From Crithidia sp. LVH-60A (Eukaryota > Euglenozoa > Kinetoplastea > Trypanosomatida > Trypanosomatidae): a stretch of 64,000 nt of DNA. The DNA is taken from positions 2,111,001-2,175,000 of the forward strand of contig CP119638.1 of assembly GCA_030078075.1 (NCBI GenBank), written 5' to 3'. Under the pieces are notes generated by a model. It had not been told where the DNA came from. It was given only the letters and a program-made list of their open reading frames with translations, and ran no database searches. A program made the position numbers and the translations under genes. This document shows positions 1-10,366 of the stretch, piece after piece. Position 1 is the stretch's first letter; each line of letters opens with the position of its first letter.

Positions 1-2
1 AC

Positions 3-275
3 GGCCACTTCGGCTCCGGCTGGGCGTGGCTGGTGAAGGACACGACGAGCGGCAAGCTGAAGGTGTACCAGTCGCACGATGCGAACTGCCCGCTGACGGA
101 GAAGAATCTGGAGCCCATCTTGGCGTGCGATGTGTGGGAGCATGCGTACTACATCGACTACAAGAACGACCGTGCGGCGTACGTGAACACGTGGTGGAAG
201 GTGGTGAATTGGGCCCACGCCAACAAGTGCTACAAGGCTGCCAGCGGGTCAAGCTACATGAACAGCGATCTGTAA
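3..275 (+). CDS. SODB: Iron superoxide dismutase, first tandem copy (3' part only)
   Basis: This is the C-terminal 90 residues of an Fe-SOD that begins before the window. The reading frame enters at base 3 with GHFGSGWAWLVKD and keeps the family signature DVWEHAYYIDY, whose Asp and His are the last two iron ligands. Fe-SOD converts superoxide to oxygen and hydrogen peroxide. The first ~200 bases are almost identical to 2117-2318 of the complete copy downstream. The two copies diverge after VVNW: this one carries a 20-residue Lys/Ser-rich tail ending -SDL, the other a short tail ending -EQL. A C-terminal -SDL could be a weak PTS1-like glycosomal signal; that is inference. Trypanosomatids usually carry such SODB genes as a tandem pair, which fits. 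Confidence 0.95.
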   Translation, partial: GHFGSGWAWLVKDTTSGKLKVYQSHDANCPLTEKNLEPILACDVWEHAYYIDYKNDRAAYVNTWWKVVNWAHANKCYKAASGSSYMNSDL

Positions 276-1764
276 AGAAGAAAAGGAAATTAAAAAGAAA
301 CACATTGCTGTCGTCGTGCACGAAGCGGTCAGAGAAGTGCATGTTGTGCGTTGAAAGCTTCACACGTGACCAGCGCTTTCTTGTTCCCCCTTTGTTGTTT
401 ACCTGCGGCTCACTCGCAACACAATTGCACGTATCCACTCACCTGTAAAGGTGAGGCGACTACATCAGCAGAATCACCGGAGCCCAGTCTGACGCGGCCT
501 CCTGTTCTGTTTTGGCCGTGCAGAACTCTACGGAAGGAAAAGGCAAAAGTTTAAAAAACTTTAGTCCTTTGTATTTCCTACTCGTTATTTTTTTTTTGTC
601 ATTTGTATATCGGACTTACAGACTTTAAGCACTTAGTACGACGTTGCACACGGCGGCACACTTATTCATCCTACGGTGCTGCCAAGGAGAGATTTTCGTT
701 GTATGTGTGTGTGTGCACGCGTGTGTAGCATTATATTATATTATTTTTTTTTCTTGATTCATTGGCGGTGTTGTACTCCTGCTCACCGCAATGATCTTAA
801 AAACCAAGATGGAAAGGAATCGCCGAGAAGAAGAAGCTTAAGGGCACCAATGAAGAGTGTTGAGAGGCGAGGTGAGAAAGCAACATGCAAGGTGAGTGGC
901 AACATCCCTTTGATTGCTGATAAGATTTCTTAATGCTTGAAATAAAAGAAAAGGTGGAAACATCTTTTTTCTCCTCCCTGTGTAAGAGCGTTGTCGAGAT
1001 TTTTTTTCCCTCTTTCTTTCTCTGTGTTGTTCTTCGCAACACTGCATCTACCGACAGCAAAAAAATACCGAGCTACACAGTACTTTAAAGAGGACGTAAG
1101 AGAGGTGAACCGATGGTGTGGTTGCACATGGGCAGGGGCAATTCGCGGATGTTCTCCTAAACCTGCGAACTTTTTGAAGTTTACAGTGCTATACCGCATT
1201 CTCTATTACCAAAAAAAATTGGGAAATTAGAGAGAGCGAGAGCAAAATTGATAACTTGCAGCTCTGTAAGTGTTGCGAGGCAGCAGACGGAGAGCCACGT
1301 GGGTCTTTCTTCTTCACCATTCCCCGCTCTATTACGTGGCATCCATGACATTCGTTCATGCCAACACCCCGCAGTGGCACGCCCGTTTCTGCCTCTCTCT
1401 TTTCCCAAAATGTTGAGTGCTCTGCACTGTTGTGTCTCTCTTTCGCTTTACCCTTTAACTTTCCTTTCTCTGTTCTTCTTGCCTCTCTTGCTTCCCAAAC
1501 TCTATGCGCTGACAACGACACACACACATACCCACAAATGCATATTTTAACCACTTACTCTTTTCTCTTATTTGCAGATTATTTAACGATCTTCGTCTCA
1601 CGTACTCGCCAACATCCTAACGCTTTTTCTCTCCGTTCCTATTTGAGTTTCTTTTCCTACAGCACTTTTATACCATACCTGCTTTTTTAGCTCGTTGCGT
1701 CCACTTTACATCTTCTCTTGTTTTTCAGCGATTGCTTTTCTCTTTTTTTTCAAGAGTCGTCACC
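276..1764 (+). other. Spacer between the two SOD genes
   Basis: No credible gene. The sequence is AT-rich with T-runs near 590 and 742 and a TG-rich stretch near 703-725. From about 1420 to 1745 it becomes strongly pyrimidine-rich, as expected before a trans-splice acceptor. Short open frames here lack the GC-rich codon use of the real genes. Confidence 0.7.
1727..1728 (+). promoter_or_regulatory. Predicted spliced-leader acceptor for the second SOD gene
   Basis: An AG follows the tract CTCTTGTTTTTC and lies 37 bases before the ATG at 1765. A second AG at 1754-1755, after a T-run, is an alternative. Confidence 0.5.
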
Positions 1765-2352
1765 ATGCCGTTCTCTGTGCAGCCGCTGCCGTGGGACTAC
1801 GACGCGCTCGCGTCGAAGGGCATCTCGAAGGAGCAGGTCACCTTCCACTACGACAAGCACCATAAGGGCTACGCCGTGAAGCTGAACGCCGCTGCCGAGG
1901 CCAACCCCGACCTCGCCTCGAAGTCTCTGTTTGAGATCATCAAGACGGTGAAGGGCCCCGCCTTCAACTCCGCCGCGCAGATCTTCAACCACGACTTCTA
2001 CTGGCGCTGCATGTCGGCCAATGGCGGTGGTGAGCCGCGTGGCAAGATTTCCGACGCCATCAACGAGAGCTTCGGCAGCTTTGCGAAGTTCAAGGAGGAG
2101 TTCACGGCTGCTGCCAACGGCCACTTCGGCTCCGGCTGGGCGTGGCTGGTGAAGGACACGACGAGCGGCAAGCTGAAGGTGTACCAGTCGCACGACGCGA
2201 ACTGCCCGCTGACAGAGGAGAACCTCAAGCCGGTCCTCACCTGCGATGTGTGGGAGCACGCGTACTACATCGACTACAAGAACGACCGTGCGGCGTACGT
2301 GAACACGTGGTGGAACGTCGTGAACTGGGATTTTGCCTCGGAGCAGCTGTAA
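1765..2352 (+). CDS. SODB: Iron superoxide dismutase, second tandem copy (complete)
   Basis: This is a complete 195-residue Fe-SOD, the usual length for the family. The start at 1765 gives MPFSVQPLPWDYDALASKGI, which matches the conserved N-terminus; the frame is open further upstream only through the splice tract. The iron ligands are visible: His28 in FHYDKHH, His76 in NHDFYW, and Asp161 and His165 in DVWEHAYYIDY. The motif AAQIFNHDFYW and the Gln at position 72 favour iron over manganese. The protein detoxifies superoxide in cytosol or glycosomes; trypanosomatids use Fe-SODs and lack Cu/Zn-SOD. It lies 1.5 kb after the first copy. Its C-terminus is -EQL, and whether that targets it to glycosomes is unclear. 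Confidence 0.97.
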   Translation: MPFSVQPLPWDYDALASKGISKEQVTFHYDKHHKGYAVKLNAAAEANPDLASKSLFEIIKTVKGPAFNSAAQIFNHDFYWRCMSANGGGEPRGKISDAINESFGSFAKFKEEFTAAANGHFGSGWAWLVKDTTSGKLKVYQSHDANCPLTEENLKPVLTCDVWEHAYYIDYKNDRAAYVNTWWNVVNWDFASEQL

Positions 2353-5238
2353 ACTCTTTTCTTTTCGCTCTTGAGGTTTGGCAGCGAGGAAATGCGGGGG
2401 CTTTCCAGCACGCGACACATGGAAGGCACGGAAAGCGGTATGAGGTTGGAGGGGTAAGGACGAGAGGACCTGAGGGATGGGACGAGTAGGAGGAGAAAGA
2501 GAAACTGCTGCTGACGGTCGTCGGTTGCAACATCAACGACGTGAGTAGTGATCTCTTTGTTCTCCTTCGCTCCTTTTTCCAAGGAAGGAACAGATGTAGT
2601 GCCAACGTTTCGCGTTTTAGAAAGATCTTTGTTCTCTGTGCTTTCTTTGCTTTGTGTGCGTGCGGTCCGGTTGGACAGTGCTGCTTTGTGCGCGGTCCTT
2701 CAAAGTCACCGTCGCTGCCGGCTAAGCTCCTTTTTTCTTTTCCGGTAACGCAGACGGTGAATTTTGGGTGGCATGCAACCGGCGATCAACACAACCACCT
2801 TTTCCTCCTCGAAGGCAAAAGAAAGGACCTCTTCTTTCTTTTTTTCACTTCGGCGAGTAGTGGATGGTTGTGTTAAATTATCCGTCCATCCGCCCCTGAG
2901 CGCACACCTCCTTTCCCTTCTCCGTTTTACGCGCGAACGCCGTGCCCACCTATTTGTGTGTTTGCGTTGTCGTTCTGCAACTCCGTGGATTTTTACCTAT
3001 TATTACTATTATTCGCCCTGCGTTCATTTCCTCTCTGACGTAGCCTTTTTTTCCCCCTTTTTTTCTTTCTATTCATGTTATCCTTGTAACTTGTTTTTTT
3101 TCCCCATTGGAAGCGGTTCAAAACACGCTTTTCCAATTTTTAAAAAGAAAAAAAAGAAAAAGAGATGAGCAGAAGAGACTACTGTAGCATCTAAAAAAAT
3201 TTTTTTTTTTACTTTTTAGTTTTTTTTTCGTACTGCCCTCATTTATATATTACCTGGGACGCAGTACACAGAAGCGAAATAACGAAAAAAAGAAAACACA
3301 CAGATGCAACGTTTCTCTCTGTTTCTTTTCGTTTTTTTTTTTTAGTTTTGAACTTAGGCACTTAAAGCAAATAGGTGAAGAAGGACCAAACGTGGTGGAA
3401 GCCATGTTGGTGTGTGTACGTGTGTGTGTGAGTGATCTACCCTTCTTCGTACCAATTCATTTTACCCCCTTTACACTACTCTCACCCCTTATCTGAGCTC
3501 CAAGAAAAAAAGAAAAGTGCGTAAGACACGAGAAAGAAAGAAAGAAAGAAAAAAAATAACATTACAATAGGTCAAGTGAACAAATATACGTCTGGTAAAC
3601 AACAACAGAAAAAAGAAAACACAGTGGTAGCTAAAACGTAAATGAAGAAACGAAAACCTATCTGTTTTTCCGTCTTCTACATTTGCCTTCCTGTGCGCGA
3701 GGAAAAAAAGAAAAGGCAATTGCCGAATGGACATGTCAGGGAAACGAAAACGCGGAGGAAAAAAGCGACTGGTGTTTACTGCCACGTGCGGTGCTTTCCT
3801 TCGTTCGCTCCTTGGATACCTCTCTCTCTCTCTCACTCTGCTTCTGCCCGTTTCGTCTAACGTTTTGGAAAGACGTAACTGGTGGAAGCAGCGACGAAAA
3901 AATAGAGCGCTGTGCTAGAGTCTATATTTTTGCTCTCTCCTCTTGCCTACTCACTATTTCTTACTCCTTTCTCTCCTCTGCCTCTTCTCTCTCGCAAACG
4001 GTGTTCGTAAACGCAACATTTTATCTTTTCTCTCTTCTGGCCTCTCGTTTTTGCTCTTCCTCCTCTTTGGGTCGTTTTTGCGGCCTTCCGCGTCTACCAT
4101 TTTTGTACACCTCCACAGAGTTCGCTAAAAAGGAAAATTGTAGTCTTTTAGTTACTGGTAAAGGAAGAGCGGCAGGAGGAAAACTTGTGAAAGTAGGCAT
4201 TTCACTACGATTAGCAAGCTAAACTGAAACGATTTAAGGATAAACAACCATTCAACAAAAGAGTGCAAAGAGAAGACTCCCTCTAAAAAAAGATGACCTA
4301 CAACAAGAGCTCTTTGCAAGTGTTCTGCGGTGGTTGTAGTGGAGCTTCAGCAGATGGTACGTGATGGACTTATGGGAAAAGATTAAAAGACATTAGTCTG
4401 AGTTGTAAGTACGAAAAGGAGTTCCAAAAAAGATATCGTTTCCTTTGCCGACTCCACGTACTTGAAAGCAAAGCGGATGCAGCGACTGTGCTCTTACGAC
4501 CTATGACTATCTTAAATCTCCCTCTCTCTCTTTCCCTCTCGTCAACGCTTCATTCAACAGTGCGGCGGAGCTTTTCTGTGTGGTGTCTTCTCATATAAAT
4601 TTTTCGCTGGATTTTTCGACTCGCTTTTGCTTCGCTGCCTCTTCTATCGCTAAGCGTTTTTTCTTTCTCTTCCTCATCTGAATTTCTTGCACCGCATCAG
4701 TATAGAGCGTCTATTATCCGACGGAAGTGGTGAACTAATCCTACTGCTTCTCGGCTCACTGATTTGCTTTTTTGCTTTCCGTGCTTTTTTATTCGCATCG
4801 ATCTACTTTGCTTTTCTCTCTCGCCCACTCCTTTGTGTACAACTCGTGACTGGCGCTAGCTATGTGAAGGCGGCTCCTTCTTTTGTTTTAGTCTGTCACT
4901 TTCTTGTCTTGTAGAAAGTCTCTTCGCGTGTGTTTGTCTGTCTCTCTGTGTCTCTCATTTATCCTCTGCTCTAGCGCTGTGCGTTCACACGCACGTTTTG
5001 TGCGGCTGTATTTTTAATTTTTTTATCTATCGACAGTCACGAAGGTAGGAGAGCACCTCATCTCGGTATTGTTGTCTCTTCAGCTCCATCTTCGCGTGTG
5101 CCAGACGTTAATATACAAGAAAAAGGCCGTAAGAAGAGCACAAGCGAACTACAAGCACATCTGTTCTCCAAAGTTGAAAGGAGGCAGTTTTTTTGTACTC
5201 TCATATTTTATCAAGACAAACGTGCGCTTTTCTCTATC
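2353..5238 (+). other. Long gene-free spacer
   Basis: About 2.9 kb without a convincing gene. It holds many poly-T and poly-A runs (3156-3170, 3197-3230, 3334-3345), a GAAA simple repeat at 3533-3556, a TG repeat near 3415-3432 and CT-rich tracts near 3821-3840 and 4515-4540. Open frames here (for example 3683-4222) are low-complexity Phe/Leu/Ser-rich strings typical of pyrimidine-rich DNA. It should contain the SOD 3' UTR and the kinase 5' UTR. Confidence 0.7.
5035..5036 (+). promoter_or_regulatory. Predicted spliced-leader acceptor for the kinase gene
   Basis: An AG follows a T-rich tract (5010-5031) and gives a 5' UTR of about 200 bases before the ATG at 5239. Confidence 0.4.
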
Positions 5239-7255
5239 ATGGGCAGTGGAAACGCAAAGCCGCAGATCGCGGTACGCAGCCAAGGCGCCACCGATGCCGA
5301 CTCAACCTTTGTGGCGCGCCGCGTTGACAACGGGAACACGGCAGGTGGCGGTGGTGGTTGTGGTGTCGCCTCATCGTACCCAGCAGGCTCGCCGCGTAGT
5401 CCAGGCGGTGTCGTGACGCACGCGCCGGAGATCGCGCTGCCCCGTGTTGCGCCTGTTGGTCGAAATGGGCAAGACAATGGTGGCGCAGGTGCTGGTGGAG
5501 TGGGGATGGGCAGCCCACTGAACCGCAGCGAGCAGGAGTACAACAGCCACTCAGCCTCTTCCCCGCTAGGCGACAACGCACCCATACCGCTGAGCCAATT
5601 TGGTGGGCACGTCGGCTACATCCGTTTGACCGATATCATTGGCCCAGAAGAGCACGGCGGCAAGTACTTGAAGATGCGCTCGATTGGCAAAGGGAGCCTA
5701 TGGCGAGGCCTACATTGTGCGCCGCAACCCGTCGTACAACCCGGCGACACACCCAGCAGCCGAGGCGCAGATTCAGAGCAACGGACTCGCCCACCCAACG
5801 CAGCCCAACGGCCTCTACGTGGCCAAGATCATGGACCTACGCGCGATGCAGTCACAGGATCGGCAGTACGCCCAGACGGAGATCATGTGTCTCGCCCACA
5901 CGAATCACTTCGCGATCATCCGCTACTACGAGCACTACGTGCTCGACAGCGACGATGAGACGATCATGATCGTGACGGAGTTCGCCGATCACGGCGATCT
6001 GCGCCGCAACCTCTACAGCGCCGCGTCGTCGCCACCGCCGTTTTCTGTGGCGGACGGTGCGAGCCCTGCGGGCGTTAGTCCTGCCGCCGGCGGCCCCTCC
6101 GTTGGAGCGGTGAACGGCGCAGGGGCCGCAGAATCAACGCCGTCTCGCATGTTGCTGTCCGAGCGGGAGGCAGGCACGTACTTTGTGCAGCTCCTCCTCG
6201 CCCTCCACCACATCCACGCACGGCGGATGATTCACCGCGACATTAAAAGCGCCAACTTACTCCTCACCTCTCGCGGCTTTCTCAAGCTCGGCGACTTTGG
6301 CTTCTCGCAGAAGTACGAGAGCACCGTCAGCAGCGAGACGATCGCTGGCACCTTCCTCGGCACGCCGTACTACCTCTCGCCCGAGATGTGGAAAGGAAAG
6401 CGCTACGGCAAGAAGGCGGACATCTGGGCAGCAGGCGTGGTGCTCTATGAAATGCTGATGGGCGGCCGGCGGCCCTTCGAAGCGGGTGGCCTTCCGGAGC
6501 TGCGCAGCTGCGTGCTGGATCAGGAGTTCATCCCTCCCGTAGCCCCACCCGCCTCGGTGATTGCGGAGGCGCGACACGGCGACAACACCGCCGCCCCCTT
6601 TTCGAACGACATGCGGGAGCTGCTCGTTGCGATCTTCCAGAAGGAGCCAGAGAAGCGGCCCAGCGCGGAAGAACTCCTGCACCGGCCAATCATGCAGCAT
6701 TTTCTCTTTCTCTTTGAGAAGCACGTCCAGTCGATGCTGAGTGCGGACGGCGCAAAGCTGGCGGCGAACCCGGCTCTAGACCGCCAGCAGCTCTTCTTCC
6801 CAGACTCGGCGGATCAGACGCTGGTGCTGCAGGGCATTGCGGAGGGGAAGCAGGTCATCGAGAACGAGGCAAAGCGCACCATCTCGGAGAGCGCCGTGCC
6901 GCGTTACGAAGGCGTGGTCTACAAGGACAACCACAACGGCATCTGGAAGGAGCGCTACCTTCTGCTGGAGGGCAACACGCTCACCATCTCACTCTCGAAG
7001 GGAAAGGAGGCTGTTAACGGTGGCGAGCGCAGTAAGCGGGTGCCGCTCTCTTCCATCAAGTCGGTAAGTCCGTGCGAGGTCGAGGACGCCCACGTGCGCG
7101 TGACGGCGGCTGCGGCGTCGGCGGCGGGGTACAAGCCGCCCTACGCCTTTGCCATCGCGATGGTGAGCTCGAACTCGATTGTCTTTGGCGTTGCGAGCGC
7201 TGCGGAGCTGGATCGGTGGATGCTGACGCTGATGCGCGCACTGCAGATCGACTAA
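5239..7255 (+). CDS. NIMA-related (NEK-like) protein kinase with C-terminal PH domain; frame break in the P-loop
   Basis: A Ser/Thr kinase of about 671 residues. It begins with MGSGNAKP (Gly2 might be myristoylated) and a Gly/Ser-rich tail of about 145 residues. The kinase domain follows: glycine loop GKGAYGEAY, catalytic Lys in YVAKIMDL, HRD loop IHRDIKSANLLL, metal site LGDFG and activation segment LGTPYYLSPEMW. All catalytic residues are present. A Ser/Pro/Ala-rich insert sits before SEREAGTYFVQLL. The last 115 residues, from YEGVVYKDN to the end, look like a PH domain. NEK kinases with PH domains (NRK types) are known in trypanosomes. The reading frame changes inside the glycine loop: frame 1 runs to GGGAGCC and the rest is in frame 2. 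One surplus G in the GGG at 5692-5694 would explain it, so I read this as one intact gene with a probable sequence error. Confidence 0.9.
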
Positions 7256-8074
7256 GCCCGCTGAACAAGAGAGTTTTTTTTCGTGTTTGCTGCTGGCGTA
7301 TCCGTTGAAATGTATTTTTATTTTTCTCATTCTCTGACCGCTACGCTCTTCTTCTTCTGTTGAGTTCACTTTGTTAAAAATGTTTTAACGAGTGAAAGAA
7401 CGAGCGGTCTCTTTCAAGGGTTGGGTCTTCATGGCTGCTGTACGCTTTCTTCTTCGCTGTTTACTTAATTCTTCTACCACTGGAACAGCTCGATGTTATT
7501 TGTTGGAGAAGGCTACGCCGAGGCTGTTTGTATATTTGTTTTCTTTCTGGAAGGTTGTCGTGCCGGACTGGATGTACTGGTAAAGGTGTTGGTGTTGTGC
7601 TGAGAGTCTGACGCACTGTCTGGCGCAGCTCCAGTGCTTTCTTTCCTTTCTTTGTTTTCTAAGTCATTTTCTGCAATGAGACCTTTTAATACTAAGCGTG
7701 AGCAAGAGGCGATGTGGCATGCGGAGTGCTCGCTGCTGCTGTTGTGTGAAGCACAATTTACAATATCTAAGTACATGAAAGGCACATGCTGCAGTGAGCT
7801 TGCGAGCTTGTATTGTGTTGCTCTCCGCGCCTTGCTGTGTGCTTGTCACGTTGCGATCAGCATGCTGTCGGGCGTTGCGTTGACGCGTGTCTTGTGTATT
7901 TTTCCCCTCTCCTTCTACTTTCCCTTTACCTGCGTTCGCACCGGCTCTTCTCTTCTAGCAAGCATTATACTTGGGCGGTGAGAAAAGAAGAAAGAACATC
8001 ACACAGCGGAACTGTTGCCTGCCTGAGCATCTTTTGCTACCTTTCTTCGACGAAAGAGACTAAAATAAAAAGAG
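7256..8074 (+). other. Spacer between kinase and SMN-like gene
   Basis: No gene seen. T-rich after the kinase stop, then a pyrimidine-rich stretch at 7897-7956 that leads to the predicted acceptor. Confidence 0.7.
7957..7958 (+). promoter_or_regulatory. Predicted spliced-leader acceptor for the SMN-like gene
   Basis: AG after a long pyrimidine-rich tract ending in CTCTTCTCTTCT; 116 bases before the ATG at 8075. Confidence 0.55.
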
Positions 8075-8527
8075 ATGTCTACTTCACGCCGTGCACGAGA
8101 GCGCAACGCGCAGTCGAAAGGCGAGACGTACTCCCGCGCCGACGAGGCACTCTGGGACGACGCGTATCTCTTGAAGCTCTTCAACGAGCAGCTGGGCAAC
8201 TCCGCAGCCGTGAGCGAGGTGGCACGTGAGGATGAGCAGCACAGCGCTTCCTCCTCGTCTATCACCACTGCAAGTAGGAGTGAGGCGAGGGACTCCGCGT
8301 CCACCACCTCGTCAGCTGACCGATCGTCTGCGTCGTCTTCTTTGCGCAGCCGCGGGCAGCACATGTCCAACGGTGCAGCTGGCGCAGCAGGCAGTCTGAC
8401 AAACCTGCAGTTACCCGATGACATTCGCGCGCTCGCCCAATCTTTCTACAACGCTGGCTTTGAAGCAGGTCGCTTCGTCGGACGTGCGGAGAGCTCCAAG
8501 AAGGAGTCGAGGAAGCGCCCTCGCTGA
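8075..8527 (+). CDS. SMN: Survival motor neuron (SMN)-like protein
   Basis: A 150-residue protein with the two outer landmarks of SMN. Residues 26-40, LWDDAYLLKLFNEQL, resemble the N-terminal Gemin2-binding helix of SMN (acidic WDD followed by an amphipathic helix). Residues 123-135, FYNAGFEAGRFVG, follow the C-terminal YG-box pattern of aromatic and glycine residues every four positions, which drives SMN oligomerisation. Between them is a Ser/Ala-rich disordered linker with no Tudor domain. A short SMN of this layout is known in Trypanosoma brucei, where it helps load Sm proteins on spliceosomal snRNAs, needed for trans-splicing. The tail SKKESRKRPR is basic and may be a nuclear signal. The identification rests on two short motifs and on length. 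Confidence 0.75.
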   Translation: MSTSRRARERNAQSKGETYSRADEALWDDAYLLKLFNEQLGNSAAVSEVAREDEQHSASSSSITTASRSEARDSASTTSSADRSSASSSLRSRGQHMSNGAAGAAGSLTNLQLPDDIRALAQSFYNAGFEAGRFVGRAESSKKESRKRPR

Positions 8528-9160
8528 GAAGAAAACAGGGAAAAAAGCAGAGAAGCAGACTTGTCGCGGCGAGGCCTTTTCTTAGATATGGGGACTGACG
8601 TTACGTGGAAAAGGCGGGCGTAAGGTTTTTCTTTTGTGTTGCCGCTTTTCAAACGTGATGGCAGCAATAGTGGGTTTGTTTTGGTGGAGGAAAGCGCGTT
8701 GGACGCCTCGTGCAGTATGCGACGCGTTGGTTGCTACCAAAGAGAAAAGGCAAAACAAAAATGAAACTGAAAAATAAGCAGTCTTTGAAGCTGCATGTTG
8801 AGGAGAAGAAGATGAATTTGTGAGGCCAGCAGCACTATAAAGCGTCTGCACCTTTTTGGCGCGCATCTTGTATCACGCAACTCCTTTCCGAGGAAATCTT
8901 TGCAGCCTGCGAAGGTTCCTTTCGTGTATGGGAATCCATTTAGCATTGCTGGTCCGCCTTATCTTTTTTTTCAGAAAAGATGACGAGCCAGTCTTTGCGT
9001 GTTAGTCTCCCTTGTGAACCTGATTCATTTCGTCGCTTCTGCTCTCCTCTCACTCTCTTGAAAAAAGCCGCCCAGTGGTTGCCAACTCTCCATCACACCC
9101 ACCTGCCACAACAGCACCAACAACAGCACCACACACCCATAGGATCAGCTCTCACACAAC
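8528..9160 (+). other. Spacer before the RGG protein gene
   Basis: No gene seen. The last 60 bases, which should be 5' UTR, are rich in CAACAGCACCAACAACAGCA-type CAA/CAG repeats. Confidence 0.7.
8973..8974 (+). promoter_or_regulatory. Predicted spliced-leader acceptor for the RGG protein gene
   Basis: AG directly after ATCTTTTTTTTC. It gives a 5' UTR of about 186 bases. Confidence 0.5.
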
Positions 9161-9895
9161 ATGCCACGCGGCAACCCCTACGCTCGGGGCGGCGACCCGA
9201 TGAAAACGCGCTCGGAGCGGCGGCGGGACAAGCAGGTGAAGCTCTCCAAGACGAAGCGTGTCATCCGCCTGAAGCGCCGCCTCGGCCGCATCGCAGCAAA
9301 GAAGTTCGCCGGTCAGGAAGACAGCCACATGACGGCACTGATGGAGTCCTATATTCTGCGCCGCAAGGCGGAGCGGGCAGCGGAGAAGGCGCAGGAGGAG
9401 CAGGGCGAGGGTGCTGCTGCCGCGGCCGCTGCGCAGGACGCCACCGACGCGCATGGCGAATACAGTGAGGAGGAAGATGAAGAAGGGGAGAGTGGGAGTG
9501 ATGCCTTTTCCCTCGGCAGTGCGGAGGACGACAGCGCCTTTGAGATGGACGGCAGTGGTGAAGATGACAGATCAGAGGAAGAGGATGCGGACGTGGAGGA
9601 CATCGCAGCATCGCGCCGTCGAGCTGCAGAGGCAAAACGGCATCGTGGTGGGTCTCGTGGTGGCGGTGGTGGTCGTGGTCGTGGCGGCAACTCGTGGAAT
9701 AGCAAGAAGGAATTCGCTGCGGCGCCGAAGCGGTACGAGGGGCGTGGTGGCGCCTCGCCCACACAGCGGGGACGTGGTGGTCGTGGTGGCCGTGGCGGTG
9801 GTGCTGGTGGTCGCGGCCGCGGCGGGCATCGTGGCGGCGGCTCTGGCGGCTACCAGCAGCGCAACAGCAAGGTGGCAACGCGCTCGCTGTACTAG
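9161..9895 (+). CDS. RGG-box protein, probably RNA-binding; function unknown
   Basis: A 244-residue protein in three parts. Residues 14-80 are very basic and helical (RSERRRDKQVKLSKTKRVIR, then Ala/Glu-rich). Residues about 85-145 are acidic (EEEDEEGE, SGEDDRSEEEDADVED). Residues from about 158 to the end are Gly/Arg-rich with many RGG and RGRGG units, broken by a short Lys/Ala-rich patch. RGG boxes bind RNA and are targets of arginine methylation, and the alternation of basic, acidic and RGG parts is common in nucleolar proteins. That is a general inference; I do not recognise a named family. The start at 9161 (ACACAACATG) is the first ATG after the predicted acceptor region that opens this frame. 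Confidence 0.85.
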   Translation: MPRGNPYARGGDPMKTRSERRRDKQVKLSKTKRVIRLKRRLGRIAAKKFAGQEDSHMTALMESYILRRKAERAAEKAQEEQGEGAAAAAAAQDATDAHGEYSEEEDEEGESGSDAFSLGSAEDDSAFEMDGSGEDDRSEEEDADVEDIAASRRRAAEAKRHRGGSRGGGGGRGRGGNSWNSKKEFAAAPKRYEGRGGASPTQRGRGGRGGRGGGAGGRGRGGHRGGGSGGYQQRNSKVATRSLY

Positions 9896-10366
9896 TGTGG
9901 AGGTGCAGCTGCTCTTCGTGGTGTGCGGATGTGGGGTAAGGACGAAAGCCTTCTACTGTCTGATGGAGATGTGATTTTTCATGGACTTAATGCTTGGCGG
10001 TTGTGTTCTAATCTAACACCGATTAAAGGAAAAAAAAACCAAAAACAACGAAGCATAACAACGGTTTACAAAAAAATAATTTTTTTTTAAAGCGACGATG
10101 ACACAACTATCGCCGCTGTAGTCCACATCTAAATGTATCAGTGGCAAACTTTTGGTGTTAAGTGCGCAACGTGTCGTGCTGCGTTTGTTTGCCGTGGTGG
10201 CTGAGAGAGAGCGCGCCTGCTTTGTCATTTTACTATCTCCATCTTCCTTGCCTTTCTCCCCACAACTTCCATCAACAGTGGCCGTCTTGCGTCGGTAAAT
10301 TTTGACACACAACAAGCTCCTCGAGGTTTTTGCATCTTGCAAGCTCCTTCACTACTCTTTGCAACG
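9896..10366 (+). other. Spacer
   Basis: No gene seen. It has A-runs and T-runs at 10029-10090 and a pyrimidine-rich stretch at 10236-10270. Confidence 0.7.
10277..10278 (+). promoter_or_regulatory. Predicted spliced-leader acceptor for the 10367 gene
   Basis: AG in ATCAACAG, after the pyrimidine-rich stretch 10236-10270; 89 bases before the ATG at 10367. Confidence 0.45.

Noticed and set aside
3683-4222. A 179-residue open frame in the long spacer
   Set aside because: It is Ser/Phe/Leu-rich from pyrimidine-rich DNA, with AT-rich codons unlike the genes here.
5098-5238. Extension of the kinase start to 5098
   Set aside because: The upstream codons are AT-rich with no conserved look. The ATG at 5239 gives the sensible start MGSGNAKP.
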